From Sacculina carcini (lineage: Eukaryota > Arthropoda > Thecostraca > Sacculinidae), in the NCBI GenBank assembly GCA_916048095.2, contig OU696576.1, positions 3,326,501 through 3,390,500 of the forward strand: DNA of 64,000 nt. Reading direction: 5' to 3'. Both the position numbers and the translations under genes were made by a program. Shown here piece after piece: positions 19,589 to 28,427 of the stretch (positions within the stretch are counted from its first letter, which is position 1; the number at the start of each line of letters is the position of its first letter). The notes beneath the pieces are model-generated. The model did no database searches and was not told where the DNA came from. It worked only from the letters and a program-made list of their open reading frames with translations.

Positions 19589-21908
19589 GGGCCCTCCCCC
19601 TAGAAGTGTCGAGGAGAAACGAGACACTGCGATAACGCACAGGTGGGCGCACGGCACGACCGCTCCTAGTACGCAAAATGGACTGTGGATGCGTGTATGT
19701 GTTGGTGTGTGTAGCTGTGTGTTCATGACCTGACCTGGTAGGGTCTGCAGCAGATGTCGGTGTCCGTGGCACGGTTGTTGGAGGCACGAACAGTTCTGTG
19801 TTGTCACCGTCATCTCGATCATCTGGCGTCGCAGGGGTTGAAACTGGCGAGTTTTGCTGCACGTCTTCGACGAAGGCCGGTTTGCAGCGATCGATGGAGA
19901 TGACCGCGCGCTCGCTGTTTGTCTTAATCGTGACGAGTTTGTCTGTACGATGAATGACGGGAAACGGCCCGTCGTACGGACAGTCGTGCGGGTATCTGTG
20001 CTTGTCTCTACGGACAAACACGTGCGTTGCGGTCTTGAGTGCTGTCGGAACAAACGAGGGCTGGTTGACTGCTCGTGGAAGTCGTGGCCGGAGTTTGCGC
20101 ATGTGATTGCGCAGCGATGAAGCGAATGAAGCAGGATCACTGACTGTCTGCGTTGAGTCGCTGATCAACTCGCCAGGAAGTCGCAGGGACGCTCCGTAGA
20201 CCAGTTCGGCCGAGCAGGCGCGGACATCAGTTTTGTGTGTCGACCGTATACCCAGTAATGCCATTGGCAAAACGTCCATCCATGAAGATGTTTCGGCAGC
20301 GCGCAAACTTGATTTGAGCTGCCGATGGAAGCGTTCAGCCATGCCGTTGCTGCTTGGGTGATAACTGGTGGTGCGTATGCGCTGACAGCCAAGTAGTCGA
20401 GTGAGTTCGGACCACAGAGACGATTCGAATTGTGCCCCGCGATCTGTTGTGATGGTTGTCGGCACGCCAAAGCGTGAGACCCACTGGTGGAGAAACGCGC
20501 GTGCAACTGTCACTGCGCGAATGTCTGGCAAAGGAATGGCTTCCGGCCAGCGCGAAAATCTGTCCACACATGTGAGGAGGTATGACTGACCTTGTGACGG
20601 CGGCAGCGGACCGACAATGTCCACGTGCACGTGACTGAAGCGTTCTCCAGGTGGCTGAAATGGTTGCACCGCGCTTTTCGTGTGACGGGTAACTTTCGCT
20701 CGTTGACACTGTAGGCATGTTCGGGTCCATTTGCGCACGTCGCGGTCCATGTCCGGCCACACGAAGCGTGACGAGACAAGCTTCACAGTGGCATCGATGC
20801 CTGGGTGTGAAAGATTGTGCAGAGAAGAAGTGTACGGCCGGCGTAATGCTGTCGGAAGCACTGGGCGAGGTCGACCGGTGGACTCGTCGCACAAAACTTT
20901 TGCTTCGCCGAACATGACATCGCGTAGCTTCAGCGATGACGTCGCGTTGCGAAGCGTTCCCAATGAAGCGTCTTCCCGTTGAGCCGCAGCTAGGGAGACG
21001 TAGTCGTCGACTGGGCACGACGGAACAGTCAGTACAGCTGTTGTTCTGGAGAGTGCATCTGCCACTGTGTTTTTGTTGCCGGGTATGTGCCGGATCTCCG
21101 ACACAAACTGGCTTATAAAATCCAAATGCCGCAACTCGCGAGGCGAGTATTTCTCTGACACTGAAGGCAGGGCATGCACGAGAGGGCGGTGATCGGTGAA
21201 CACGATCACGTCACGCCCTTCGATCGTGTAGCGGAAGTGGCGAATGACCATGTACACTCCGAGCAGCTCTCTGCCGAATGTGCTGTATCGCCGTTCAGTA
21301 GACGTCAGCGTCTTGGAAAAGTAGCTGAGAGGCTGCCACTCACCATTGGTGTGCTGCTGCAGTACTCCGCCAACACCAGTGTCCGACGCGTCGACCAGGA
21401 TACTCAATGGAGCACCGGGGATTTGATGTGCAAGCATACTACGGTCGGCTAGAGCTGTTTTGGCTGCATTGAAGCTGTCGAGGCTCTGTTGTGTCCATGC
21501 TACCGGAGCTTTGGACCGTTTGGCGCGGTGTGTCAGAAGAGAGTGCAGGGGGTGTAGTATGGCAGCTGCGTTGGGTATAAAACGGTGATAATACGCCACC
21601 ATACCAAAAAACCGGCGAAGCTGAGACTGACTGGTCGGCTGTGGGAATTCCCTGATTGCACGCACCTTGTCGCCGAGTGGGAAAATTCCGCCGGGTGTGA
21701 CACGATGTCCGAGGAAAGAGACCGTGTCGCGACCAAATACACACTTGTCTTTGTTGATCACTACGCCGTAGGACTGCAATCTCTGAAACAAGGCGCGGAG
21801 GTGTCCTAGATGTTCGTCTTCGTTTGTTGATGCCACCAAAATGTCATCGAGATATGCGAAGCAGCCATCAACACCGCGCAGAACTTCGTCGATGAAACGC
21901 TGGAACGT
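19584..21908 (-). CDS. pol: D unit 2 Pol fragment: RT end, RNase H, integrase
   Basis: A near-identical copy of the unit 1 frame, 2881 bp to its right, with the same truncation at the RT residues TFQRF. All catalytic motifs listed for unit 1 are present. The single difference I can find in the protein is Ala for Glu in KTATHVF, caused by base 20029. The Ala form is shared with C4, so the unit 1 change probably came after duplication. As in unit 1, an LTR replaces everything upstream, so the frame lacks Gag, protease and the RT N-terminus. Confidence 0.88.
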   Translation of the reverse strand, partial: TFQRFIDEVLRGVDGCFAYLDDILVASTNEDEHLGHLRALFQRLQSYGVVINKDKCVFGRDTVSFLGHRVTPGGIFPLGDKVRAIREFPQPTSQSQLRRFFGMVAYYHRFIPNAAAILHPLHSLLTHRAKRSKAPVAWTQQSLDSFNAAKTALADRSMLAHQIPGAPLSILVDASDTGVGGVLQQHTNGEWQPLSYFSKTLTSTERRYSTFGRELLGVYMVIRHFRYTIEGRDVIVFTDHRPLVHALPSVSEKYSPRELRHLDFISQFVSEIRHIPGNKNTVADALSRTTAVLTVPSCPVDDYVSLAAAQREDASLGTLRNATSSLKLRDVMFGEAKVLCDESTGRPRPVLPTALRRPYTSSLHNLSHPGIDATVKLVSSRFVWPDMDRDVRKWTRTCLQCQRAKVTRHTKSAVQPFQPPGERFSHVHVDIVGPLPPSQGQSYLLTCVDRFSRWPEAIPLPDIRAVTVARAFLHQWVSRFGVPTTITTDRGAQFESSLWSELTRLLGCQRIRTTSYHPSSNGMAERFHRQLKSSLRAAETSSWMDVLPMALLGIRSTHKTDVRACSAELVYGASLRLPGELISDSTQTVSDPASFASSLRNHMRKLRPRLPRAVNQPSFVPTALKTATHVFVRRDKHRYPHDCPYDGPFPVIHRTDKLVTIKTNSERAVISIDRCKPAFVEDVQQNSPVSTPATPDDRDDGDNTELFVPPTTVPRTPTSAADPTRSGHEHTATHTNTYTHPQSILRTRSGRAVRPPVRYRSVSFLLDTSRGRAL

Positions 21909-22469
21909 TGAGTTCACTCAGCATTGTGCGCCCACTTATATAGCCCGATGATTCATGCCGTTGTCGGAGCGCGCCGGAAGTGTGTCCGACAACCACATAA
22001 ACTCGAGCTGATATTGGTCTAAACGGTTGTGCTTTTGCGCAAAGCACGCGACTAAATGAATAGAGGACCGGGGTGCAACACGTACAACCACATGCACAAT
22101 ACATTACAGTATATCTAAATAGGCAACACATATGAACAGCAAATACACATGCACGTTGATGCATATGAACAAGCCAACATGAACGTACACAATTCAAAAA
22201 CTATACTAACGTCACTTATGCATACATACAAAACATTTAAACACAAAACAAGAATATGTTTTAATGATGTGTGGTTCCCTAGGACATGGTTCAATACACT
22301 ACACATGTTTCGCGCATACAATAGTTTGGAATAACGTGCTACAACATTTTTCATCAAATTTATACGACAGTGTAACGAATAACGTAGCATGTATGTATGT
22401 AATAAAAGTGTGCGCCTAAATACAAGAATATAACACATTAATATTTACATGGAACGAATGGCGCCTACA
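21909..22469 (-). repeat. D LTR 3
   Basis: 561 bp. It matches LTR 2 in the left part and diverges in the right part (GAATATGTTTTAATGATG, GCGCATACAA, ATGGCGCCTACA). Confidence 0.86.
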
Positions 22470-22643
22470 ACACTACACATATTTCGCGCAGAAAATAGTT
22501 TGGAAGAACGTGCTACAACATTTTTCATCAAATTTATACGATAGTGTAACGAATAACGTAGCATGTATGTATGTAATAAAAGTGTGCGCCTAAATACAAG
22601 AATATAACACATTAATATTTACAAGGAACGAATGGTGCCTACA
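22470..22643 (-). repeat. Partial D LTR, tandem to LTR 3
   Basis: 174 bp repeating the last third of the D LTR on the plus strand (ACACTACACAT ... GGTGCCTACA), with a few differences from LTR 3. Confidence 0.8.
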
Positions 22644-22836
22644 ACATCACGTGGCTGCACTCTCTCTACTCTTCAGACGGCTCACGCTCTGCTGTGCTTG
22701 CAGGGATATCGCACCAATAAGCGCGGATGTAAGCCTTTCGGGACTTTTCCGACAGGCACCGCCACAAGGACTAACTGCAGCAGCTGGCGTGTTTGAATGT
22801 GTTTGTGTTTTTGTGTGTATGATTGTAAAATAAACA
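22644..22836 (+). repeat. Family-T LTR fragment
   Basis: Similar to 15412-15645: CACGTGGCTGCACTCTCTC, GCTTGCAGG, TTTTCCGACAGGCACCGCCAC, CTGGCGTGTTTG, ending at AAATAAAC. Both LTR ends are missing. Confidence 0.7.
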
Positions 22837-22844
22837 AAAAAATC

Positions 22845-23475
22845 TAGGTTATATTCAGACAGGCGCGCGCGGGCATCACTGCCCCACGCGCGCCCACAAG
22901 ACGTCGCGCCACAACCGCAGCTCAAACAGGAATGCTAGCTCACACCGTGACACACAGGAGCATACACGGAGACACACACACGCACAGAACTCACCCGCCG
23001 CAGCAACCAATCAGCGGCGAGCCGGTCACTCGCTCGCCGCCACGGGGTATGTACACTTCACTAAACGCATACACACACACCGAAACAACTACACACACTC
23101 GCTCACACACTCTCGCACGCCATACACAAATAAGCCATACACGATCACACGTTGATACACGTTGATGTGCAAGTGGACGGCAGTGCAGCATGGTGCCGGC
23201 AGGAAGCAGCTGAGGAGCTGTGGTCGAAGGATGCTGGTCGTCCCGCCTGCACTGGTGTAAGACACGTTGCCGGGCAGCTACAGGATTGCCGGTGGAGGCT
23301 GCTGGTGTGGCGTCTGTGCCAATGTAGGGCAACAACATTTGACCATCCACCACAAACGCACATTCTACCAGCGTTTCTGCGAAACGCGTCCCGGAGGTGT
23401 ATGTTCCCTGCACACGGACATACACCAAGCCAAAACACATGTTAGCGCGCACAAAGCCAAACACCAGGCAGCGCG
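22845..23475 (-). repeat. Dispersed repeat R, minus copy
   Basis: Read on the minus strand it shares several blocks with 35520-36375: a block around ACGCTGGTAGA.TGTGCGTTTG, the segment AATGTTGTTGCCCTACATTG, CGGCGAGCGAGTGACCGGCT, and a GC-rich end near GACAGGCGCGC. A shorter plus-strand copy of the first block lies at 24440-24570. Terminal structure is unclear. It may be an LTR, because purine tracts abut related copies. No protein motif is seen. Confidence 0.55.
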
Positions 23476-23937
23476 CACCCACTCCGCCTGGCCTCAAATT
23501 CACACAGGGATGAAGCAGCCATCGAGGGCAACATCTGGTCGACATCCGTGTGCCTAGACCATATGTGTCCCAGAAAACCACCGGCGATGACATGCGCGCA
23601 TACACACACGTTTTCAACCACACACACAAGCGCTGTATATAACGCTGTCACACACACACTCTTCCCTGGCAGACAGTCAACAGAGTCCATCCTGCTGCTG
23701 TCTCGCCCTGCTGCCCATCCTGTTGCTCGCGTTTGCGTTCGCCCATTCGTGCGATCATTCATCTTGCTGTGCGTCACTGTACCTGTATCGTTGTTCGCAA
23801 GTTTCAGTCCATTTCTTGTGTTATGTTTCCGCCACTGTAATTAACCGACTGTGAATGTAGTGATCTCTTGTAAATATATTGTGTTGTCGTCCCCTATTGT
23901 GTCGTCCGCCAGACCCAGGGGGATTGCAACAATGTGG
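23476..23937 (+). repeat. LTR-like end leading to a tRNA-Trp primer site
   Basis: A TATA-like GTATATAACG near 23636 is followed by an A/T-rich stretch and an end reading CAGGGGGATTGCAACA (to 23931). At 23935 comes TGGTGAACCCGACGTGATC, a tRNA-Trp primer site with one mismatch. The left end of the LTR could not be fixed. Confidence 0.5.
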
Positions 23938-23940
23938 TGA

Positions 23941-24158
23941 ACCCGACGTGATCACTCCATTCAGCTCATCGCTTACAGGTGGGAGCAGCATCAATCTCAA
24001 GGCGCATCACCCGACGTGATCACTTCATTCAGCTCATCGGTTACAAGTGGGAGCAGCATCACGCTCAACGCGTATCACCCTACGTGATCACTTCATTCAG
24101 CTCATCGGTTACACGTGGGAGCGACATCACGCTCAACGCGCACCACCCGACGTGATTT
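23941..24158 (+). repeat. 68-bp tandem array built on the primer-binding site
   Basis: ACCCGACGTGATCAC, the core of the primer site, recurs at 23941, 24009, 24077 (one change: ACCCTACG) and 24145, exactly 68 bp apart. Each complete unit continues with TTCATTCAGCTCATCG, a GTGGGAGC..CATCA block and CTCAA.GCG. Three full units and the start of a fourth are present. Confidence 0.9.
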
Positions 24159-24284
24159 GCATACACCTTTGAGTTCGCCAACGACTGTGCAGCACGACGT
24201 CGACTCTATTGTTGCAAATTCACTCGGCCTCGTGCTGCAGTGCAGTATAAAGCGCAACAACTCAGCAGCAAACCCCTCAACAAC

Positions 24285-24385
24285 GCAGCTACATGCGCAG
24301 CAACTCAGCAAGATGCTCAGCAACTTAGCAAGATGCTCAGCAGCTTGGCAACATGCTCAGCAGCGCAGCCACACGCGCAGCATCA
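24285..24385 (+). repeat. 20-bp tandem repeat (CAGCAACTTAGCAAGATGCT)
   Basis: About five degenerate units based on CAGCAACTTAGCAAGATGCT. Immediately after comes CCCAGGGGGATTGAAACA, nearly the same as the LTR-like end at 23914-23931. Confidence 0.75.
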
Positions 24386-24578
24386 CGCGCAGCCCCAGGG
24401 GGATTGAAACAAAGTGGGGGCTGGTGCGCGTTGGCTAGTGTTTGTGCGTGGTGTATGTCTGTGTGCAGGGGACATACACCTCCGGGACGCGTACCGCTGA
24501 AGCGCTGGTAGGGTGTGTGTTTGTGGTGTATGGGCAAATGTTGTTGCCCTACATTTGTACAGGCGCCACAGGAGCCCC
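24386..24578 (+). repeat. Repeat R fragment, insertion site of the BEL element
   Basis: A purine-rich AAAGTGGGGGC lies near 24410, followed by sequence similar to repeat R (GGTGTATGGGCAAATGTTGT). It ends with GCCCC at 24574-24578, the left target duplication of the BEL element. Confidence 0.6.
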
Positions 24579-24949
24579 TGTGGAGACGATGTTGGCGCCT
24601 CCGCGCTGAAAGGAGAAGACGGAACTATATAGGGTGTGTGGAGACTGTTGGTTTTTTGTGTTTATATTTGTTGGCTTACATGTTCTTGCTTTTGCATTGA
24701 TGGATTGAATATTTTGGCTATTTTGTGGGATAACAACAAGATAGATGGTGGTTGAGGTTGTTGTGGTTGATAATGTGTTTGGTTGGGAAGTGTTTGTGAA
24801 GTATTGAAAAGGAAGGAAGCGTTACTGTTTAGTACCGTGTCAAAGTGAAACCATTGATCAGAAAAATATATTGTGTGAAATATTGTGATCGGAACACCGT
24901 GGATTTTTGCTTGGGCGCGCGTAACAACAGTTCGTTTTTGGATCGAACA
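24579..24949 (+). repeat. BEL 5' LTR
   Basis: It starts TGTGGAGACGATG and ends GGATCGAACA. It differs from the 3' copy by scattered substitutions and small indels, for example ATATTGTG vs ATATTATGTG. Confidence 0.92.
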
Positions 24950-24994
24950 TAAGTACTAAACATCGTTATTTGGATCACAAAATTTGTTGCTGCC

Positions 24995-26520
24995 ATGTCA
25001 ATGTCAATGTCAATCTCGGATTTGGTACGCAAAAGAGCGAACAAGAAGTCACAAGTGACTAGAATTCGGCGAAATGGACTTGTGATGATTGAAAATTCCG
25101 GTAGTCGTACACAGTTATTTTTGGTGTTGCAAAGTTTGGAGAGTGCGCTATCGGAATGAATTGATGTCAATGCCGAACTGATTTCACGTTCACATGAAGA
25201 CGCCGAAACTGTGTCCGAGGCTGGAAACTATTAACAAGATGTGACTAGAGAATGTGACCAATTTAGGGAGGAGTTGGAAGTGTATTTGAAATCAAGAGAA
25301 AACGACGCCCCGTCTGTTATGTCCGGTAGTGCTGCTAGGTCTGTGGTGTCCAGCGCTTTATCAAAGGCCCAGTCCAGAGCGATGGAGGTAGAGACAAAAG
25401 TGTTGGAGATGGAGCAGGCTCAAGTGAAGATACGTCTCTCCTTGATGCGCGAGAAAGACAAGCTAGAACAAAGACTTCTTCTACGAGAAAAGCGTGATGC
25501 GGTCGAGGCGGTCAAAAGTAGAGCAGAGCTGCTCAAAGCGGCAGAAGATGATCTCGCGTGGGATAGACAAAACGATTTCATCGGTGAAGCATATGTACCC
25601 GTTGCGCCTAGTATATCACAGCCAAAAGTTGCGGGTTCAGGTTGTGCAACCCACTCAGCTTCGTTCATGCACACATTACCAAGACTCACCCTGCCATCGT
25701 TCAGTGGTAAAATAGCGGAGTGGCCGCGATGGTCTTCTCTTTTCAAGTCGATTGTTCATGATCAGAACTACTGGGATGCAGAGAAAATAATTCTGCTTCA
25801 AAATTCAGTGACTGGTGTAGCAGGCAATGTGATAAGCTGCATACTGATTGATGGTAGTGCATACGATGAAGCACTGGAGGTTCTAAAAATCGTTTCGGTA
25901 GAGATCAAGACGTAGTGCAAGCCGTTATGCGCAGTGTTTTCGATTGTTCCTCACCGAGGTATCTAGATGCCAACAGCACTGAGAAGTTTTACGGCGCTGT
26001 GCATGCTGCGGTTATGACGTTACGTGAGCGCCGATATGATGGTGATCTACGGTCGTGTGAAAACTTGTGACGGTGCGCGGAAAAGCCACCTGTTGAGCTC
26101 AAGAAGGAGTGGGCGGAGCACACAATGACCATGGAGCGTCCGTCGCTGGCTGAATTTGACGTGTGGTTGAAAGATCGCGTAAGAATTGCTCTGAGCTATT
26201 CTCAGGTGTCATCTTCTGGTTCTGTGCGGGGTCAGACGGCGCAACCAGTCGCGTATCGGAAGATGTTTGTGACGTCCGCGTCTTAACAAGAACAACAACG
26301 GGAAGTGAGCTGTATGTTGTGTGAGGGAGCACACAGTGTAAGTGTCTGTGAAAGATTCAAAGGTATGGAACCATCAGAAAGAATGGTATTTGTGCGTAAA
26401 AATGGTTGTTGTTTGTGTTGTCTAAGGAAGGGTCACCGGACACGATATTGTAGATATTCAAGAACATGTGAGTTACAAGGGTGCACTTGCTCATCGATTG
26501 TTGCATGTGTTTGCTGCTAA
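24995..26520 (+). pseudogene. gag: BEL Gag remnant
   Basis: It starts near MSMSMSISDLVRKR at 24995. Stops lie at 25157-25159 and near 25233. 25241-25915 is open and has a Lys/Glu-rich coiled-coil-like stretch, then the BEL Gag core (LPRLTLPSFSGKIAEWPRW, FKSIVHDQNYW, LQNSVTGVAGNVI). At about 25892 the frame shifts; the neighbouring frame continues with RDQDVVQAVMRSVFDCSS. The shift is explained by one base missing in a run of A. Further stops occur near 26066 and 26284. A zinc-binding region (CMLCEGAHSVSVC, CLCCLRKGHRTRYC) follows at 26305-26450. Confidence 0.85.
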
Positions 26521-27171
26521 TGATCACAGTTCTCCGCAGGTTGCTGAGCAGGCGAATCCAGTTAGCGCTCAGTCAACGGACGGTCGTGAAGCTGCAACTC
26601 GAGCGGTCCGCACGGTTTCTGGAGGTCATTCACAAGTTCTGCTGCAGGTTGTCCCTGTTCGTGTTCCTGCTGATAATGGTGAGTTCCGAGACACGCTGGC
26701 ACTTCTTGATCCTGGTGCTGAGACATCTTTGTGTTGTGAAAAGTTACTGGAGGAGCTCAATATTTCAGGTACTCCACAATCTCTGATTCTCGAAAATGTG
26801 GAATCGTCTGGATCACCGAAAACTTCTGTGAAGGTGAAATTGTCATTGAGTGCGATAGCTGACGGTGAGGATCAAACAAAGGAAATCAAAGTACAAGAAG
26901 CTTATTCTGTGTCAAATTTGAATATCAGAACACCAGCGACGTCAAGTTTCGATGCTAGAAAGTGGAATCATCTGCAGGATATTGCATTGCCAGTTTATTC
27001 TTCGGGCGCTGAGGTGGAAGTTCTACTGGGGGCAAATGCGATTGAAGCTGTGATACAGCGCGAGGCTCGTATTGGTCGTCCAGGTCAGCCGATTGCTGTC
27101 CGCACCGCTTTCGGTTGGTCTTTAACTGGCTCGATGTCAACCATGGTGCCTGCTCATGTGAAACATGTGAT
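26468..27171 (+). pseudogene. BEL retropepsin region, cut by P2
   Basis: This frame holds the BEL-type aspartic protease (TLALLDPGAETSLC). The active-site triad reads Asp-Pro-Gly where Asp-Ser-Gly is usual, so activity is doubtful. It continues into the conserved linker before RT (WNHLQDIALPVY, EVLLGANAIEAV, VRTAFGWSLTGSM). The codons stop matching at about 27176, where the P2 LTR begins; the reading frame beyond that point is LTR. The continuation lies beyond P2 at 31721. Confidence 0.85.
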
Positions 27172-27176
27172 GTTTG

Positions 27177-27630
27177 TGTGGTTAGTGCGTGTATTAATTG
27201 TTGTATATTTGTATATGTGTGTAAGAGTTTGTAAGCGTGCGCGTGCACTATTGGACTTGTTATTGGGAACGTTACTGCAGGTGGCTCGAATGTCATGCGC
27301 GTGCAACTGAACATGTGTGTGTATGCGCGTGTGTGTTTGTATGTTCGTGTGTGCGTGAGTGACAGTTGATTGCGTCAGCGAGAATGTGACGAGTCAGTGA
27401 GAGTCTTGGTGTTGCGTTGGTTTAGTGTGCGGTGTTTTGTGCGGCGATAGTTGTTTCAGTGCTTTTCGCGTGTGCGTTTGTCTAGGGGTTTTACGTGCGA
27501 GTGTGAGAGGATCTTGTGTGCCGTATTCTTCTCCGTGTTCTTTGCTGGCGTCGTCTGAACTATTGTGCGGCTTTATTTCCAGTTTCATATCATCGATATA
27601 ATTCGCATTAAATACATCGTTCACATTACA
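27177..27630 (+). repeat. P2 5' LTR
   Basis: 454 bp, from TGTGGTTAGTGCG to TTCACATTACA. It contains TG-rich simple sequence. Confidence 0.95.
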
Positions 27631-27642
27631 AGCTATTTCGGC
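27631..27642 (+). other. P2 primer-binding site, complementary to the tRNA-Phe 5' end
   Basis: AGCTATTTCGGC follows the LTR with no spacer. The LTR edge is exact here because the 3' LTR copy ends at the same CATTACA before the target duplication. Confidence 0.65.
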
Positions 27643-27650
27643 ACTTAGAT

Positions 27651-28427
27651 ATGGCGAATCTGAAGCTGCATGACATTGTACGGCCGTTTGACGGGAGCCA
27701 GGATGTCGTACAATGGATCGACAAGTTTGATAGAGTGGCAGAACTACGGAAGATTGACGCCCTCGAGACCGTCGTGCCTCTGTTCCTCGATGGCCCGGCG
27801 TACGCAGTGTTCTGTGAAATGGATGAGGTCAAAAAGTGTGTGTATTCGGAGATCAAAAGATCACTGCTGGACGCTTTCGCTACAGACAGGTTCTCGGCAT
27901 ACGAAATGTTCACCGCGTGCAAGTGGAAGGGAGAGCCAGCCGATGTTTACATGGCGAGCCTGAGGCGACTTGCTAAGCTTGCTAATATTGAGTGTGACAA
28001 TGTTCTCAAGAACGCTTTTGTGGTGGGATTGCCGCGTGAGGTCTCACGAGGATTGAGAACCATGCCGAATTTGACAACAATTGCTTTGGCGTCGGTCGTC
28101 GAGCGTGCACGCATCCTTTTGTCAGAGATCGGCGAGGGTAGTACTGCAATGGTGGCACGAAACACGCAACACTCTCGCAATGAGAAAATACAATATTCGA
28201 CGCAGAGAAGGTGTTTCAATTGTGGTGGCCCTCATCTCGCAAGGTACTGCAATGCGCGGAGCAGCGGTGGTTCATTGCAAAATGTGCGTCGCCAATTTGA
28301 ATGTTTCGGATGCGGGGGACCGCATCTAAGGCGAAACTGTCCTCGCGAACAAGAAAGAAGACAACAGACGGGAAACGACGAGGGGAGATCTGGTGCGCCA
28401 GCAGCTCTCCCACTGACCAGTCAGTAA
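27651..28427 (+). CDS. gag: P2 Gag with two short-spaced zinc knuckles
   Basis: An open 258-residue Gag starting at the first ATG after the primer site. The N-terminus has the family signature IVRPFDGSQDVVQWIDKFD, followed by a capsid-like helical region (FSAYEMF, AFVVGLPREVSRGLR). From about residue 188 two knuckles follow, CFNCGGPHLARYC and CFGCGGPHLRRNC. Their spacing is CX2CX3HX4C, one residue shorter between the second Cys and His than the canonical knuckle and than P1. The C-terminus overlaps pol; pol is in the -1 phase. P3 Gag is the closest relative in the window. Confidence 0.88.
   Translation: MANLKLHDIVRPFDGSQDVVQWIDKFDRVAELRKIDALETVVPLFLDGPAYAVFCEMDEVKKCVYSEIKRSLLDAFATDRFSAYEMFTACKWKGEPADVYMASLRRLAKLANIECDNVLKNAFVVGLPREVSRGLRTMPNLTTIALASVVERARILLSEIGEGSTAMVARNTQHSRNEKIQYSTQRRCFNCGGPHLARYCNARSSGGSLQNVRRQFECFGCGGPHLRRNCPREQERRQQTGNDEGRSGAPAALPLTSQ

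Larger units (their letters stand above)
16147..22469 (-). mobile_element. Array D: LTR-pol-LTR-pol-LTR, CsRn1-like
   Basis: Two 2881-bp units, each an LTR plus a truncated pol, are followed by a third LTR. The two pol copies differ at one visible base (17148 vs 20029). The middle LTR is a mosaic: its left part matches LTR 3 and its right part matches LTR 1. That is the signature of unequal crossing-over between the two LTRs of one deleted element. Gag, protease and the first half of RT are missing at the same junction in both units. Confidence 0.9.

Noticed and set aside
16147..22469. Array D as a pure assembly duplication
   Set aside because: LTR 2 is a mosaic of LTR 1 and LTR 3 and the pol copies differ by one base. 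Unequal exchange explains both; long reads would settle it.
23548..23844. Small frame with signal-peptide-like end
   Set aside because: It lies in an LTR-like region leading to a primer site; no conserved motif and opposite-strand frames are equally open.
23941..24158. Direct repeats that could suggest a CRISPR array
   Set aside because: The 68-bp units are contiguous with no unique spacers, follow a retrotransposon primer site, and the window is clearly animal.
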